DNA of 64,000 nt, taken from Aculops lycopersici (Eukaryota; Arthropoda; Arachnida; Trombidiformes; Eriophyidae). Below are positions 20,509-32,400 of the stretch, piece after piece; the stretch's first letter is position 1, and every line of letters starts with the position of its first letter. The stretch spans positions 11,702,997-11,766,996 of the forward strand of contig WNKI01000001.1 in assembly GCA_015350385.1 (NCBI GenBank), given 5' to 3'. Made by a program: the position numbers and the translations under genes. The notes beneath the pieces were generated by a model that was not told the DNA's origin, searched no databases, and worked only from the letters and a program-made list of their open reading frames with translations.

Positions 20509-22449
20509 TCAGCCATTACTGCTACCACTTATCTCGTTTGTCATCTTCCTGGTTTGTGCAATGTTGTTTCCGCTCAGCGCTATGTACTTGATTTGCCACT
20601 CGTCGCTCTCGTCGTCATATTGAGCATAAACATCAATCAAGTCCAGGTATTCTCTTGGTATGAAGTCTCCAATGATACTGTCGGCATATTTAATCTCCTT
20701 ACTTGTCGCTTTGATTGATTGCAATAGATTCTCTTTGAGTTGCTGGTGCTCACCGTGTAGATCCTTCTGTTCCTCTTTGCATTTTTTGTAAATTAGCAAG
20801 GCTCGCCTCAGTTTTTCATCCAATTCTAGCACTTGACCCTCGAGAGTTCCCTTCGATTGTGTCATCTTTTCAATGGCCTCCCGTTTCTTCTCCAGCCTCA
20901 GTTTCAACTCAATCTCTGCATTCCGTTTCTCCTCTATCTCTCGCTTACTAGCATCCAACAATTTCTGATGCATTTCAGCTTTATCAAGCAGATTCTCGCC
21001 ACCAACCATGATCTTGGCTCTCAATAAACGCAATTGTTGCAGTAGAGCCTCCTGTTGCTTGTCATCGTGAGTAGAGGATGCAACTAGAGACTCTATTGTT
21101 GCGTCCTCATCTAGCCCTTCACCTTGACCTTTGCCCACTTGTTGTTCGCGAAGCTTCTTACGTAGCTCCTCAATCTGGCGCCGGTATTTCTTGAGCAAAG
21201 CATCTTTAGGATCCTCGTTAACTATGGCTTTATTCTTTATTTTCTTAGTTCTACTAGCAAACCTCAAAGTGTTTAAAGTCTCATCCAAACTTGATTTTGC
21301 CGGCGAGATGCAAGCAATGAGCATAGTTTTCGAATTGCCTCCCAAGGAACCTGATAGCAAACGAGTTAGTTTGCTGTTTCTATATGGGATATGCTCACTT
21401 TTAGAGTCAGTTAATGCTCTTATCACAAGAGAGAGGCAGGTTAGCGAAAGATTTATCCTGGATGCTTCTTTCAATCTGGCGCCAGTACTTTCGCTTTTAG
21501 CTTGACGTTCGCTACCGGCCAGATCAATAAGATTGATCCTTCCCACTTTGACACTTGATTGACCTGTGGACTTTTTGATGGAGCTTGCTGATGATCGCGA
21601 GGCAGTTGAGCCTCTACTTCCGTCACTTTTTGTCGAGCCGCTTGAGTCTCGGGTTGCTGAAGTTTGGGTTACAACGGTTTCAATGGTAATGGAAAATATC
21701 GAATGCGATCGACTCGAGTACTCGTTCATCTTGGTGGCTGCTATGGATCTTCTCTTGTCGCCTATACGTTTCAATTTTTCTAGTTCAGCTACGTTGTTGA
21801 CCAGAAAACATGTCAAATCTTTGATGTAAACCCCTCGCGTTTTAGACTCATGCAACTCCAAGGCCTTACTCTGCTTTCCACCTTTGCATGACAATAAGTC
21901 GCGAATTGTCTCGTTGTATAATTCATAGTAGGAAGCTCTAACCAAAAAATTAGACCTCTTGTTACTTTCTTTGATCAAATCGAACAAGTGGGCAAAGGAA
22001 CTCGATGTCAAGCTCGAGTGAGTGAAAGTTTTTCCGGTTCCTGTTTGACCGTACAGAAATAGCGTACAATTGTAGCCCTTAAATGCAAATTCGACGAGAT
22101 TTCTAGCGGACTTCATGTAGACACTATCATTATCCGATTCTGGCCCAAATGTTGCGTCGAAGAAAAACAATCTTCTCTCACCACCTAGTAACTCGACATA
22201 CTTTTCAGTTTCATTGACAGTCACACAGGATTCTTTCTCATTAGGCTTGAGTAATGGACGGCACCTCAACATAACCTTAACATTTTCCCCCTTATCAGGC
22301 TCCTCAATTGCTTCAGACTCTTCTTCACATTCATCTTCAAGTTTAACTTCGAGACCTAGATCGGCGAGTTGCCTATCGATGGCAGCCAAGCTATCGGATT
22401 TGGCCTCACTTCTCGAAGCATCAACTTTTCTCTTGATCTTCGCCGCCAT
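20509..22449 (-). CDS. KIF3A: Kinesin-2 family motor, KIF3A/KLP64D-like
   Basis: The likely start is ATG 22449 (MAAKIKRK), giving 646 residues; the frame is open 42 codons further up. KIF3A is a plus-end motor subunit of heterotrimeric kinesin-2, which powers anterograde intraflagellar transport and axonal cargo. The motor has NVKVMLRCRPL, P-loop GQTGTGKT, switch I NEYSSRSH, switch II DLAGSERQ, and the neck junction NEDPKDALL. A coiled coil follows, then the KIF3A-type FIPREYLDLI and EWQIKYIALSGNN. Oddities: about 16 residues usually found after GKTFT are missing (HSSLTSSSFAHLF follows directly), a Ser/Lys-rich insert of about 30 residues sits just before the VGRINLIDLAGSE strand, and the protein stops soon after GNN, lacking the usual basic tail. 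Confidence 0.85.
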   Translation of the reverse strand: MAAKIKRKVDASRSEAKSDSLAAIDRQLADLGLEVKLEDECEEESEAIEEPDKGENVKVMLRCRPLLKPNEKESCVTVNETEKYVELLGGERRLFFFDATFGPESDNDSVYMKSARNLVEFAFKGYNCTLFLYGQTGTGKTFTHSSLTSSSFAHLFDLIKESNKRSNFLVRASYYELYNETIRDLLSCKGGKQSKALELHESKTRGVYIKDLTCFLVNNVAELEKLKRIGDKRRSIAATKMNEYSSRSHSIFSITIETVVTQTSATRDSSGSTKSDGSRGSTASRSSASSIKKSTGQSSVKVGRINLIDLAGSERQAKSESTGARLKEASRINLSLTCLSLVIRALTDSKSEHIPYRNSKLTRLLSGSLGGNSKTMLIACISPAKSSLDETLNTLRFASRTKKIKNKAIVNEDPKDALLKKYRRQIEELRKKLREQQVGKGQGEGLDEDATIESLVASSTHDDKQQEALLQQLRLLRAKIMVGGENLLDKAEMHQKLLDASKREIEEKRNAEIELKLRLEKKREAIEKMTQSKGTLEGQVLELDEKLRRALLIYKKCKEEQKDLHGEHQQLKENLLQSIKATSKEIKYADSIIGDFIPREYLDLIDVYAQYDDESDEWQIKYIALSGNNIAQTRKMTNEISGSSNG

Positions 22450-22601
22450 CTTATTTGGATTGCCAGTATGATGACTAATTGTCTGGATGAAAATAATGTC
22501 ATTTTGTCTGAATATAGTAAAATACAGCTGATATATTGGTTGCCATGGTAACGAGCTACCGGCAAGGTTAACCACGTGGTATATGAAGTCATGTTTGTAA
22601 C

Positions 22602-22607
22602 TTTATT
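22602..22607 (-). terminator. Poly(A) signal of the Y14-like gene
   Basis: AATAAA on the minus strand lies 27 bases beyond the Y14-like stop and about 150 bases upstream of the kinesin start. This shows that the two tandem minus-strand genes have separate transcripts or very tight spacing. Confidence 0.55.
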
Positions 22608-22633
22608 TCTTTTCTTGTTACTTGACAAATAAA

Positions 22634-22945
22634 TTACTTGGAATCTAGAAAGCACCAATCAACTTTGATCTTCTGCTCTAGAATCTCTGTTTCGTTCAAT
22701 TGATTGATAGCCTCCTGGGCGGATTTGTAACTTTCGTACTCGACTAGCGCGTAACCTTTCAAATATCCAGTCCTACGATCAACGTTCAGATGAATCGAGT
22801 GTATCTTTCCATATTCGGCAAATATTCTTTCCACGTCCTCTGGCTCAGTCTCGGCTGGAAGTCCAGTGGCAAATACAATCCAACCCTCGACTGATTTTCT
22901 TGGCTGTCGTCGATGTGAAGATGAGGCGCCGCTAGATGTTTCCAT
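22634..22945 (-). CDS. RBM8A: Minimal RRM protein, Y14/RBM8A-like
   Basis: This is a 103-residue single-exon protein that is almost entirely one RRM. Y14 binds Mago to clamp eIF4A3 in the exon junction complex, which marks spliced mRNAs for localisation and nonsense-mediated decay. The diagnostic segments are SVEGWIVFATGL, the RNP-like FAEYGKIHSIHLN, DRRTGYLKGYALVEYE and the ending VDWCF. Compared with the human protein of 174 residues, the acidic N-terminal region and the Arg/Ser C-terminal tail are both missing; the protein ends five residues after VDWCF. It may be the only copy in reduced form or a second, retro-copied paralogue. Upstream ATGs are not available in frame. Confidence 0.85.
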   Translation of the reverse strand: METSSGASSSHRRQPRKSVEGWIVFATGLPAETEPEDVERIFAEYGKIHSIHLNVDRRTGYLKGYALVEYESYKSAQEAINQLNETEILEQKIKVDWCFLDSK

Positions 22946-24550
22946 GGTGTCAATGTCTTGATCAATAAAATTTACACGCTTTCAATTTTGTGAAGCATAA
23001 TGATTGATACTCATTTGTGATATGGGAATTATAGAGTATATATTGATTGATTTTGACATATATATACAAAAAATTAAACAATTAGAACCAGTGGTTAATA
23101 ATTAGAAAAGTGGAATCATAATTTTAGAAGCGTCAAATGAACTTTGTTATTGTTGTTCCACACGAAAAAGCGGCGCGCGTCGTTTACACGTTATAGCGGA
23201 ATATGTGTTAGGTCTATCCCCCTAGTCAATGGCAGTTAGCGAGCAACCCCAGAACAAGAAGTTACCTTTGAGATTTTTCATACTGATTACCAAATCGGCA
23301 TTGAGTTCTGTCTTGAAACGAGGTGTCATCAACTTAGCGGCCACCTGATGTCGCACAAAGGAGTTGAGCGACTTAACTCTCGAAATTCGAACTTCGTAAA
23401 CTCAAGAATTCGATTCTTCAATTGCCTTTACTCATTTTCTCTCAAGAAGATAAATGAAATTTTGAAATCTCTCAGGCCGGCCACATGCTGATCGAGCGAG
23501 CAAATTCATATAATTTCCATCATGATTTTAATCAAAAAGTCTGCAACGATAACTAGGCACGGGGTTCTTATGAGTTCGATGATGCAACTTTGCGTGAGCC
23601 ACATTGATTCTTATAACAACTTTCCTCAATGGTCGCCAATGTAGTTTATCGGCGAGATACTCGGTGTGTGTAGCGAGGAAATTATCATATAATTTGAACT
23701 TTGAAAATTCCGACATGGCAAAAGAGTTCTTTGCTCCTCGATTGAATCGCTCAATATAAACGAGAAGGTATGGACCGCTGTGCTTTTGTAAACTCGAGGT
23801 TGTTTTGGTAAATGTGTGCCGATGTGTTTGTGTAGCTTTGTGCACAAAATTATTCTCCTGTTGACGACGACGATTTCGCGCTTGCCAAAGCCTGATATTT
23901 GCAACGTAGAATTACTCGACACAAGCGGCCAATGGGTGAGGGAAAAATGTACACAAGCGCAAGCCATTGCGACAAGCCTATGGGCAAATGCAGTGTTTTG
24001 TGCGCCAACAACTAACCATGAATTTCGCGCTGAACATTTTGGCTTGAGAACACTACCACCGTTGAGGTGCTTATGGACATTTTGCATTAGGTACGAAGCC
24101 GCGATGAAGAAAAATAATGCTAGCCGAGCGCGATGTGATGTTTAGAAAAGTTTGCTTACCTTTTCCCATTGCTTTGGCAAAAACAACAAGAAAAATTTGA
24201 TACTATTTCAACATCAAATCACCTAAACTAGAGGTAAATTATTCATTGTTTCAACGATTTCAAACCCCCCGCTAAATAGCTAGCTATAAACATACAAAAT
24301 TCCAATCAACATAGAAGAAAACTTGGAAATTGACGACTTGGCGAAGGAGCGAGGGAAGGAGAGCCAAGTTTTAGTTTATTAGAAGCCACTATTCGATCAG
24401 AGCGCAACTAGAACTTGGACAACCAAACTTGATCAATCTGAATAACATTTATCAAGCTGATATTGTGAAACTCCATCTCTCAATTATCATTGCAGCTTCC
24501 TAGCGCCACAAACGAAACATTGCATTCAAACTTACTGTATCGCCAGCCAT
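22946..24550. other. Divergent intergenic region between Y14-like and CNOT2
   Basis: About 1.6 kb with both promoters. Several antisense frames at 23528-24145 overlap each other on opposite strands and show no family features. The 5' UTR of CNOT2 probably starts in the last few hundred bases. No repeat or RNA gene was recognised. Confidence 0.45.
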
Positions 24551-26062
24551 ATGACAGACTTCACTTTCTTCAACTTCAACAGGCCGCCCAATGGAAGCTT
24601 TGTACAGCAAAGCTTGGGTGGCCCCCATGGTGGACAACAGCAAGCCTCTTTTGATATCAATGAGTTTCCATCGCTCTCCAAGATGAGCTTGTTGTCGCAG
24701 ATGCAGGCTTCGAGTCGTGCGAATTATGTTAACATAGCCAAAGACAATACGACCACCAACAACCAGTCATCATCTGTAGACAATGCACAAAGTGAGTTCA
24801 CCATAAGCTCTGAAGACTTTCCAGCCCTACCTGGATCAAACAACCCAAATGTTTCAATTATTGGAACAAAAGCCTCTGGTTCACAAGCTGGAGCAAACAA
24901 AACATCATCATCTACAACATCATCCTTAAACAATCAAACAAGCAGTAGTAACAATATTGGGAGTAATGGAAGTAGTGTTGCGAACGGGAGTGGAGGTGCC
25001 ACTGCAAATCCTCATGATATTGGAGCTACAGCGGCTATTGACCAGTGTGGCCGAGAGAAGTCTTACTTTTCGCCCATGATTTCAGCATCACAAAAATCAA
25101 TGTGGATGAATGGTGCAGTAGATAGATCTACTCTATTAGGATCACCCTCAAACACCTCCTTTCTTGATCACAAGAAGATAACCGATGAACAACAACAACA
25201 ACACCAACAAGCGGCGGCCAGATTTAAGATGGTCGACGGACTATCTGATTACACCAATGACTTCTCAAAAGATCCAATAGCTTCATCATCGTTAATGACA
25301 AAAGATGGCTTAACAACAACGTCAACAGCAGCGGTTGCGTCAACAAATAATGGGAGCAATCCATTGGCTATCATGAGTGGTAGCAATAGTGGTACCAGTA
25401 ATAACCCAACAGCGGCGGCGTTAGGAGCAACAGGAAGTGGAGGTTCAGGTAATGGAAGCGGCAGTAGCAGCAAGGGAGTTCAAATATCAAATGATGGAAG
25501 AGTTACAAATATACCCCAAAGTATGGTGACAGACCAATTTGGTATGATTGGCTTATTGGCCTTTTTAAGAGCTGCCGAAACGGATCCGAATTTGGCTAGC
25601 GTTACATTCGGAACCGACTTGACCGCTTTAGGTTTGAATTTAACCGCCACAGAAAAGTTATATCCATCATTTGCTGGCCCATGGACAGACCAACCACTCA
25701 AAGTATATGAGATTGACTACCCTGTACCATCAGAATACTTAGTCAATTCGTCGATACGGGACAAATTAACACAGATAACACTCAAACGTTACCACGAAGA
25801 CACAATATTTTTCTTGTTTTATATGTTTCCAAATGATATGCTACAGATAGCGGCCGCTATTGAATTGTATAGTAGGGAATGGCGATACCACAAGGAAGAG
25901 AAAGTTTGGATCACAAGAGCACCCGGAATTGCTCCCTCCGAGAAGACAAATTCATACGAACGCGGCACATACTATATATTTGACGCGCATCTCTGGCGTC
26001 GGGTGCCGAGAGAGTTTGTATTAGAGTACGACCGTTTAGAGAGTAAACCGACACTTCAATGA
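24551..26062 (+). CDS. CNOT2: CCR4-NOT complex subunit 2 (NOT2/Rga)
   Basis: This is a 503-residue single-exon CNOT2. It bridges CNOT1 and CNOT3 in the CCR4-NOT deadenylase, which shortens mRNA tails and represses translation. The N-terminal half contains FDINEFPSL near residue 35 and the SSEDFPALPG motif near residue 86, followed by a long Ser/Thr/Gly/Asn-rich region. The C-terminal NOT box begins about residue 325 (MIGLLAFLRAAETD) and includes LNLTATEKLYPSFAGPW, YPVPSEY, the ALPYHEDTIFFLFY-like block (here KRYHEDTIFFLFY), REWRYHKEEKVW and the final LWRRVPREF. The length is close to the 540 residues of human. It is convergent with the MKS1-like gene. Confidence 0.95.
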   Translation: MTDFTFFNFNRPPNGSFVQQSLGGPHGGQQQASFDINEFPSLSKMSLLSQMQASSRANYVNIAKDNTTTNNQSSSVDNAQSEFTISSEDFPALPGSNNPNVSIIGTKASGSQAGANKTSSSTTSSLNNQTSSSNNIGSNGSSVANGSGGATANPHDIGATAAIDQCGREKSYFSPMISASQKSMWMNGAVDRSTLLGSPSNTSFLDHKKITDEQQQQHQQAAARFKMVDGLSDYTNDFSKDPIASSSLMTKDGLTTTSTAAVASTNNGSNPLAIMSGSNSGTSNNPTAAALGATGSGGSGNGSGSSSKGVQISNDGRVTNIPQSMVTDQFGMIGLLAFLRAAETDPNLASVTFGTDLTALGLNLTATEKLYPSFAGPWTDQPLKVYEIDYPVPSEYLVNSSIRDKLTQITLKRYHEDTIFFLFYMFPNDMLQIAAAIELYSREWRYHKEEKVWITRAPGIAPSEKTNSYERGTYYIFDAHLWRRVPREFVLEYDRLESKPTLQ

Positions 26063-26449
26063 ATCAGTCAGGTAGTTAGCGTACTTTTTTATTGTTTCCT
26101 TTATGCCATCGCGAGGCCTTTCTGATGACAATTGTAGTTGTTTCGATTTGTAATGGGCGACATTCGACACCTCTGGGCTGAGTTAGCGAGACAGAGCGAC
26201 CACCTGCTGATGTTGTGAGTTCAGTGGCATTGACACCAACAAGAACTCGTTTCTTACTCCTTTTCTCGGCAAATTCCTTGACCCCAGCAGATTTATCTAA
26301 ACTAAGACGTCTGTCACGACATAAGATTACGATGGCAACGACAGAAAAAAAACAAGCTCAAAGGTTGTAAATAGGCGTTATTTAAATCAATTTATTTGAT
26401 TTGGTGGTGGGCGGTCGTCGGATGGTAGTTCAATCTACATAGAGGCACC
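26063..26449. other. Convergent 3' region of CNOT2 and the MKS1-like gene
   Basis: About 390 bases between stop codons. A minus-strand AATAAA occurs at 26391-26396, 54 bases beyond the MKS1-like stop. No clear plus-strand poly(A) signal was seen for CNOT2. Confidence 0.5.
26391..26396 (-). terminator. Poly(A) signal of the MKS1-like gene
   Basis: The minus strand reads AATAAA just beyond the last proposed exon. Confidence 0.5.
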
Positions 26450-29400
26450 TCATGTGATATCATACCCGATTCCAAGATCCGCTAGACCTGCGTAGTTACA
26501 CGGAACAGTAAGTTTCCGTTTGTCATTACTCTCCCCCATGCTCCTTATATTTAATCTCCAAATGTCACACGATCTCTGCACTTTGTTGGAATTGGTTCAA
26601 AGGTAAGTGAAATAGTTTGTCAAGTTACCGCTTATTCGATTACATTACCTGGAAACTAGTGTGATCTGAGGCCACTGTTGGCGCTGCGGTCGCCGGTTCC
26701 AGCAAAGTATTAATATTGAGTTTGCCTATTCTGTCTTTGGCTCGTCTGTAGGCCCCAACAACATCATTGATATCTAGATCCTCGTGGTAATCGCTCGGCA
26801 GCCTTCCGTTTTCCTTGAGGGGCAGTTGAGTAAATTGTTTTCTATCACTCGTAAAAGTTCGTTTGGTATCCGCCAGCTCTAGGTCCATCTTTAGAAGGTC
26901 ACGGATGGCCGAGTCGAAATTGGGATCGCTAATGGGAAGATTCGGAAGATTTGGTAGATTTGGAAGATTCAATTGAGCTGCCCCGGTTAATATGTCTGAT
27001 TGATTGGAAGTTTAATTTCCTTTCACTACTCGCAGACTTGGGGATGAGTCGCCTGTCAACGAGTTCATCTGGTAGAAGGCGCTGTCAGTAGTAGATAAAG
27101 GTCTCATAAAGGCTCAGTACAAACATAGGCTTAGATAGGCGCTGGTGAAGTGTTTATCGATTAAAAACTTGAGCCCTTGCATTACCGATCAATGAGAGGC
27201 TAGTCTTTGCAAGATTGCCAGGGACAGCGCTAGCTGCGTGGGCGGACTGGTTCTCATGGGATCGATCTCAAGCCATTAGACGCTAATGCCAAGGGGGCGG
27301 TGAGGACGAGCCCGCGCCGGTGATAGGTCATGCGCTAGGCGTAGTGCACGTGGCTGCTCTGTCAATGTGATTGATCACTAGTTTGAGACGCGACAAGACA
27401 AGACAAGATAATACAAAGCAATTTGTTACAATGTTGCCTAGATAACACCGCTGCCACTAATACAATAACAACTACTGCCTTGCTTCCACCATCAGAGTCT
27501 GTTAATAGACTTGCGGTTATCATCTCGGTGGTAACAATGTTATTATTAGTTGCTGTCGTAGCGTCGCATCGTGTATTGTAACACGATATAATTTCCCCTG
27601 ACCTTTGAGCTGCAAGAAGCCCGGCGGCCTTAGGCAGTTTTCTCTGAGCAGCCTCTAATTTGAAACTTCCTTAGTCCGTTAATGCAATTTCCATCACTTA
27701 CCTAAATTGACGGATAACTTCGTAACCAATGGTTAGGTTGCCTGTTTGTTTGGTTTGTAGTAGATACCTGTGTCTTGATTTTATCAGCTAGCAATCAGTC
27801 AGAAGGTTGGCATGGAACAAGTTCATTTGAGTCAGTCGATTGTTGGGACAAATTCGGCGGTATACAAAGGGTTCATGCGATTTCCGCGTGCGTCGATCAT
27901 TTGGAGGCAAATTCCATTCCGTCATTGTGTGCAACCGCAATGACAATGATGTTATAATTGACGGTTGCGGTGGTTGCAATGGCGTTTAATGTGGTAGCAG
28001 AGGGGGTATATATATTTGCACCGCATTGCCACCGCGGCGCATACATAGTGGACATGCCCAAAATACAAGTGCAAAGTTCACGTGTCATTTGAGTCACCAG
28101 AACCACAAAACGGGATGTCATTCCATTGATCCATTCCATTGACGACAAGTTGATTGCGCAAAGTTGGTCATTGTTTGGATGGTGGTTTGAAAGTGGACGC
28201 CGACAAGTGGATAAGCTCGCGGTGGTGGTGGTTGCGGCACAAGTTGCGGCGGCGGCGTCGACCAGCGACAGTTGAGATAATATTCGGTGGAAGATAAACA
28301 GTGGTGATGTAATTGGAGGAGACTTTTGTTAGGCTTGTGTAGCTGGAATAGTTCAAGCGAGAGGCAAACGAGTGAGCTGGAATAGAAACTAACCGGCCGG
28401 CGTGTGGTTGTGTTGCAAAAATTAAGAGCAGCAACCACTCACTTGGTCGCTGGATGATTACATGTGCAGCGAGCTTGTTTCCGGAAGGAACTCGATTGAA
28501 AACTGAGACACTCACTTCATGTTGGTGCTTGTGGTTGGCACATTGATACCACTACCACTATCACTGCTATAGTTACTGATTGTACGTTGCAATTGCAGCT
28601 GAAAGTTAATCAGGAAATACCATGACTTATCGAATTAGCTGCGCGTCCATGATGCTTGAATGACACAATGAAAGAGACGCTCAGCAGCTATGGCCAAGGG
28701 GCAAAAACAAGACCTCGGGTTCACGACGATTGACGCCATACGCTTGGGCCGTGAACTCGATTCGATGGCAACAGCGACAACATCGACAACACCGACGGCA
28801 ACAACCACCGCAACAGATAGAGATATTCACGCAAACAAGTGTTGTGCAATGATCTACTTACACTTTCTAAATTTGGCGCAGATTTGGGCAGTTGACCAAT
28901 GAGATGGTAGCGCAGCTTGTCCATTGGCGTCTGCAGTTCTGGCCTAATAACGGGAATCTCGTGGACCAATCGAGTGGGATTTGAACCGCTTCTGCTACCA
29001 TAACCATTATTGTCCGTGGTACACTTGCACCTGCCATTGCTGGCTCCTTTGCAGCTGGCGCTGCGCGAGATCCCATTGTGCCGGCCGCGTAACCTCCACG
29101 ATCTGGTTCTCAGATTTGTGGCGCAAGACTTGCACTCGACGTGGATTCGCTTTTGAAGCGCTTGTTTGAGTAACCTATCATTCTCCTCCTTGATTCTTAA
29201 TGGCGAAACCGGAATATGGAAATGCGCGAAACCTTGGGGTTTGTCGAGGAAAAAGTCTCTCGAGTAGAACTCGAACAGGAGAATCAGCTCACAGGGACAG
29301 GAGTCGCCTGAAGGGGCGCCACCGGAGGAGGAACCAGAAACAAATGGTTCAGCCGAATCTGTGCCAGGATCTCGTTCCGTCGAGTTTGTCGGGGTTGTCA

Positions 29401-32400
29401 TCGTTTTCGTTTTTGTTTTTCTGTTTGTTATCTCCCTCTTCTTCATCTTCTCGGCTGGCGTCATAATTAACTCTTGCTTGTGGGCTAAACCCTTGCCTCG
29501 AAAACCATCATCATCATCATCATCCGAGCCACTTGACGTCGCTTTAGTAGCAATGGTCTCGCTGGTCGTTGTCGTGGTCGTTGTTGCTGTTGCTTTTGCG
29601 AGTTCCTCAGCCACTTCACTAGCGCCTTCCTTTTTCCTCTCAACCACTTGTTGTGGGTGTTGTCTTCGTTGCTCGAGGTTGTAACTCCGGTCGCCGTTCA
29701 ACTGGCCAAATCTTGTGAGTTCAGTAGCTCCATTGTCATCTCCATCTTGACCCGTATCTAGATAGATCTCATCGCTTGTAGCACCATCGGCTAGCCGTTG
29801 TCTTAGCGACGCAGATTTTGCAACCTTTTGCGAAAAATCAATTGCTGCCACAGGATCTACCGATTCACTGCCGCGAGTAATCGAAACTAAGTTGCGCTTG
29901 TTATTATCATTATTGTTGACACTTGACTTTCCACCACTCGATTCGTCTACATTCATCAGCGACTTCGTTAGTCTGGCCGCCGAGTCACCATCACCGTTTC
30001 TAATCGTCTCGATGATCGCCTTTGATTGCCCCCTTTTATCGTCGCCACTGATCTTGTCGCCGTCGTTGACTTTGTACCCAGGTTGTTGCCGAGCCGTTTG
30101 TCGTTGGGGCTGTTGAGATGACGACTCGAAGTCTGGCTCTCGTCGGCCAGCTGCTTTGCCCTGCCCGACCACTTGACGCATTTCCAGCGTAAGCTGCTCC
30201 AAGCACGAGAAATTGAACTTGCCCCGTGTATCCGGCCAACTGGTCACGGTGAATCCCTCGTGTAAAACTTCAAATTCCCCATCCAGCTGGTCCTCAAATG
30301 TTCCATCAGCCGGCGACTTCCGGTTGGCAAGACCGTCGATGTCAAGTTCGACGAAGCGGACTTTCGCCGGCAGCGTGGCGCCCGGCACTGAGCTCGTGCT
30401 GGAAGTGGCAGCAGTCATCTGTTGTTGTTGTGGCTGCTGCTGCCGTCGCTTCTCCTTTAAGCTCGACGCATGACTCATTGTCTCACTTCTGCTTGCCTGT
30501 TCCAATTTCTCTCCAAGTGGCCCATTCACTCTCAGGACGATATGGCTGTCGCCGTTGGTCTTGCCAATGACATCTCCACTGTTGATGCTTGAGTCAACTG
30601 ATCGTGCTTCTGCCGTCGCCGCCGCCAACGACCACGATGACTGCGACGACAGTAACATCGATGAGGCAGCCTGTTGCATGCCGTGAGTCTTCGTTGTGGT
30701 TGAGCTCGTCGCCATTGCGACGGCAGCCTTTGAACTGGATAAACTCATTCCTGAATCATCAAACGACTGCCTTGGTTTCGTGCTGCGAAGGCTAGTCTCT
30801 TTTGTCGTGGCCAGCAAGTTGCTGCTGCCGCAGTCGTTATCGGCATCGTAGTGGTAGTCATCCTCGTCATCGCCATTGCTGCAAGGCCACCTTCTCCTGA
30901 TATGACTGTAGTGCCCTGCCAGTGCACTTTCATCGCTTCTCCTCGCCACTGAGGGCTTCAATCTTTTTAGCCGCCAGCTAGAGTTGCGCTCGTTGCGTGC
31001 CATCACTTTATAATTGACGTACAGGTTGCGACAATTAGCTGGAAACTCGCTGGCAAAGTGAATATCCAATTGCAAATTAACCAATACACTTCCATTCATT
31101 GGACTTAGGAAGCCGGCTACTGGATTCATAGTATTCGTGGCAGTGGTGACATTCGCGGTATTTTTCATGCTTCCAGCTGAATTGCCATCCAGAGCGTTGC
31201 GCAGAAATTTGCGTAGCAAGTTCAGCTCGCGCTCAGCTGCCCGAATGCTGGCAAGCTCGCTACCGCTACTCCTGCTGCAGGTCGCTGAGTTTGTTAGCGC
31301 ACTAGTGGCAAGCGAAACTAAAGGTGAGTTCACTTGAACCGGAAGTTCGATTCTATAGTACAGCTGGTGACTGCTGGGCGCCGCCGAGTTGCATGTAAAC
31401 TCGGGCGACTGGCTTGCCGCCTCACCATCACTACGACTGGCCAACGACCACGAGGAACTCGATCTCGCCACTTCGCTCAGCTGTTGTAGGTTTTGGCTAC
31501 TGATATCTCGATTGATGTCTCGGCCTCCAGAACTCATTTGTAGCGGCTTCTGTTCAGGGTCGTTGGGCATCGAAGAGTTCAGTCGACCAAAAACCTCGCT
31601 CATGTTAACAAGTTGATTCAAATCGGGCGTGAGCTGGACCCGCCGATGGAGCCTGTCAATCACAATCACGGCCACACAAAACTCGGCCACTTTCTCGCCT
31701 CTCAATTGAACTCCGCGAGGTTGTTGTCTTAGAAACCTCGAGCTACTCTCGTCAACTTTTGACGATGTTTGCTTCCTGGTTGCCACGTTGCCATCGGTGT
31801 CGTCATCGTCTGCTCCACCGATCATCACGTTCCTTGTCTTTATTTTCGCCCCGTCTGCTGCTCTTGCTGGGGGCAAACTCTCGCTGCTCGACAAAACCGA
31901 CGGAGACTCTACCGAATCGCCTAGCTCTCGGTGGCTTAGTTTTGGCGGCTGTTGGACTTTATCTTTGCCACCATTCACGTCGTTGCAATTGTAATTGTCA
32001 TCATTGTCTCTGTTAATGTGGTCGTTTTCCAACGAAGACTTTCGGTGATTAAATTGAGGCAATGGCTCGTCGGTTGCAACTACTTGTGGCTCATTAAAAA
32101 CCTTGCGGCCAGCCAAACGGCTCGTTGCTGTTGCATTCTCTAGCTTGCCAGTCTGTCTATCGCTCGGCGATTCAGATCTCGACGAAGACTCAGACGACGA
32201 GAATGGAGTCGACGCTCTGACTTCATCCTCTCCGTTAAATTTGGTGAAACTTTCACCCGGATTAGCGTACTTTTCCATCACTATAAACAAAATCTCTCCC
32301 TCAATGAAACGGCAACCTGTTCCACTTGCCGCCGCCGCCCCTGCCGCGTTGTCTTGCAATGTGATTATCCTATCGCTATCCTCATCTTCATTTCTATTTC

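Noticed and set aside
23528..24145. Several overlapping frames on both strands between Y14 and CNOT2
   Set aside because: Mutually overlapping, with no recognisable motif or splice-consistent structure.
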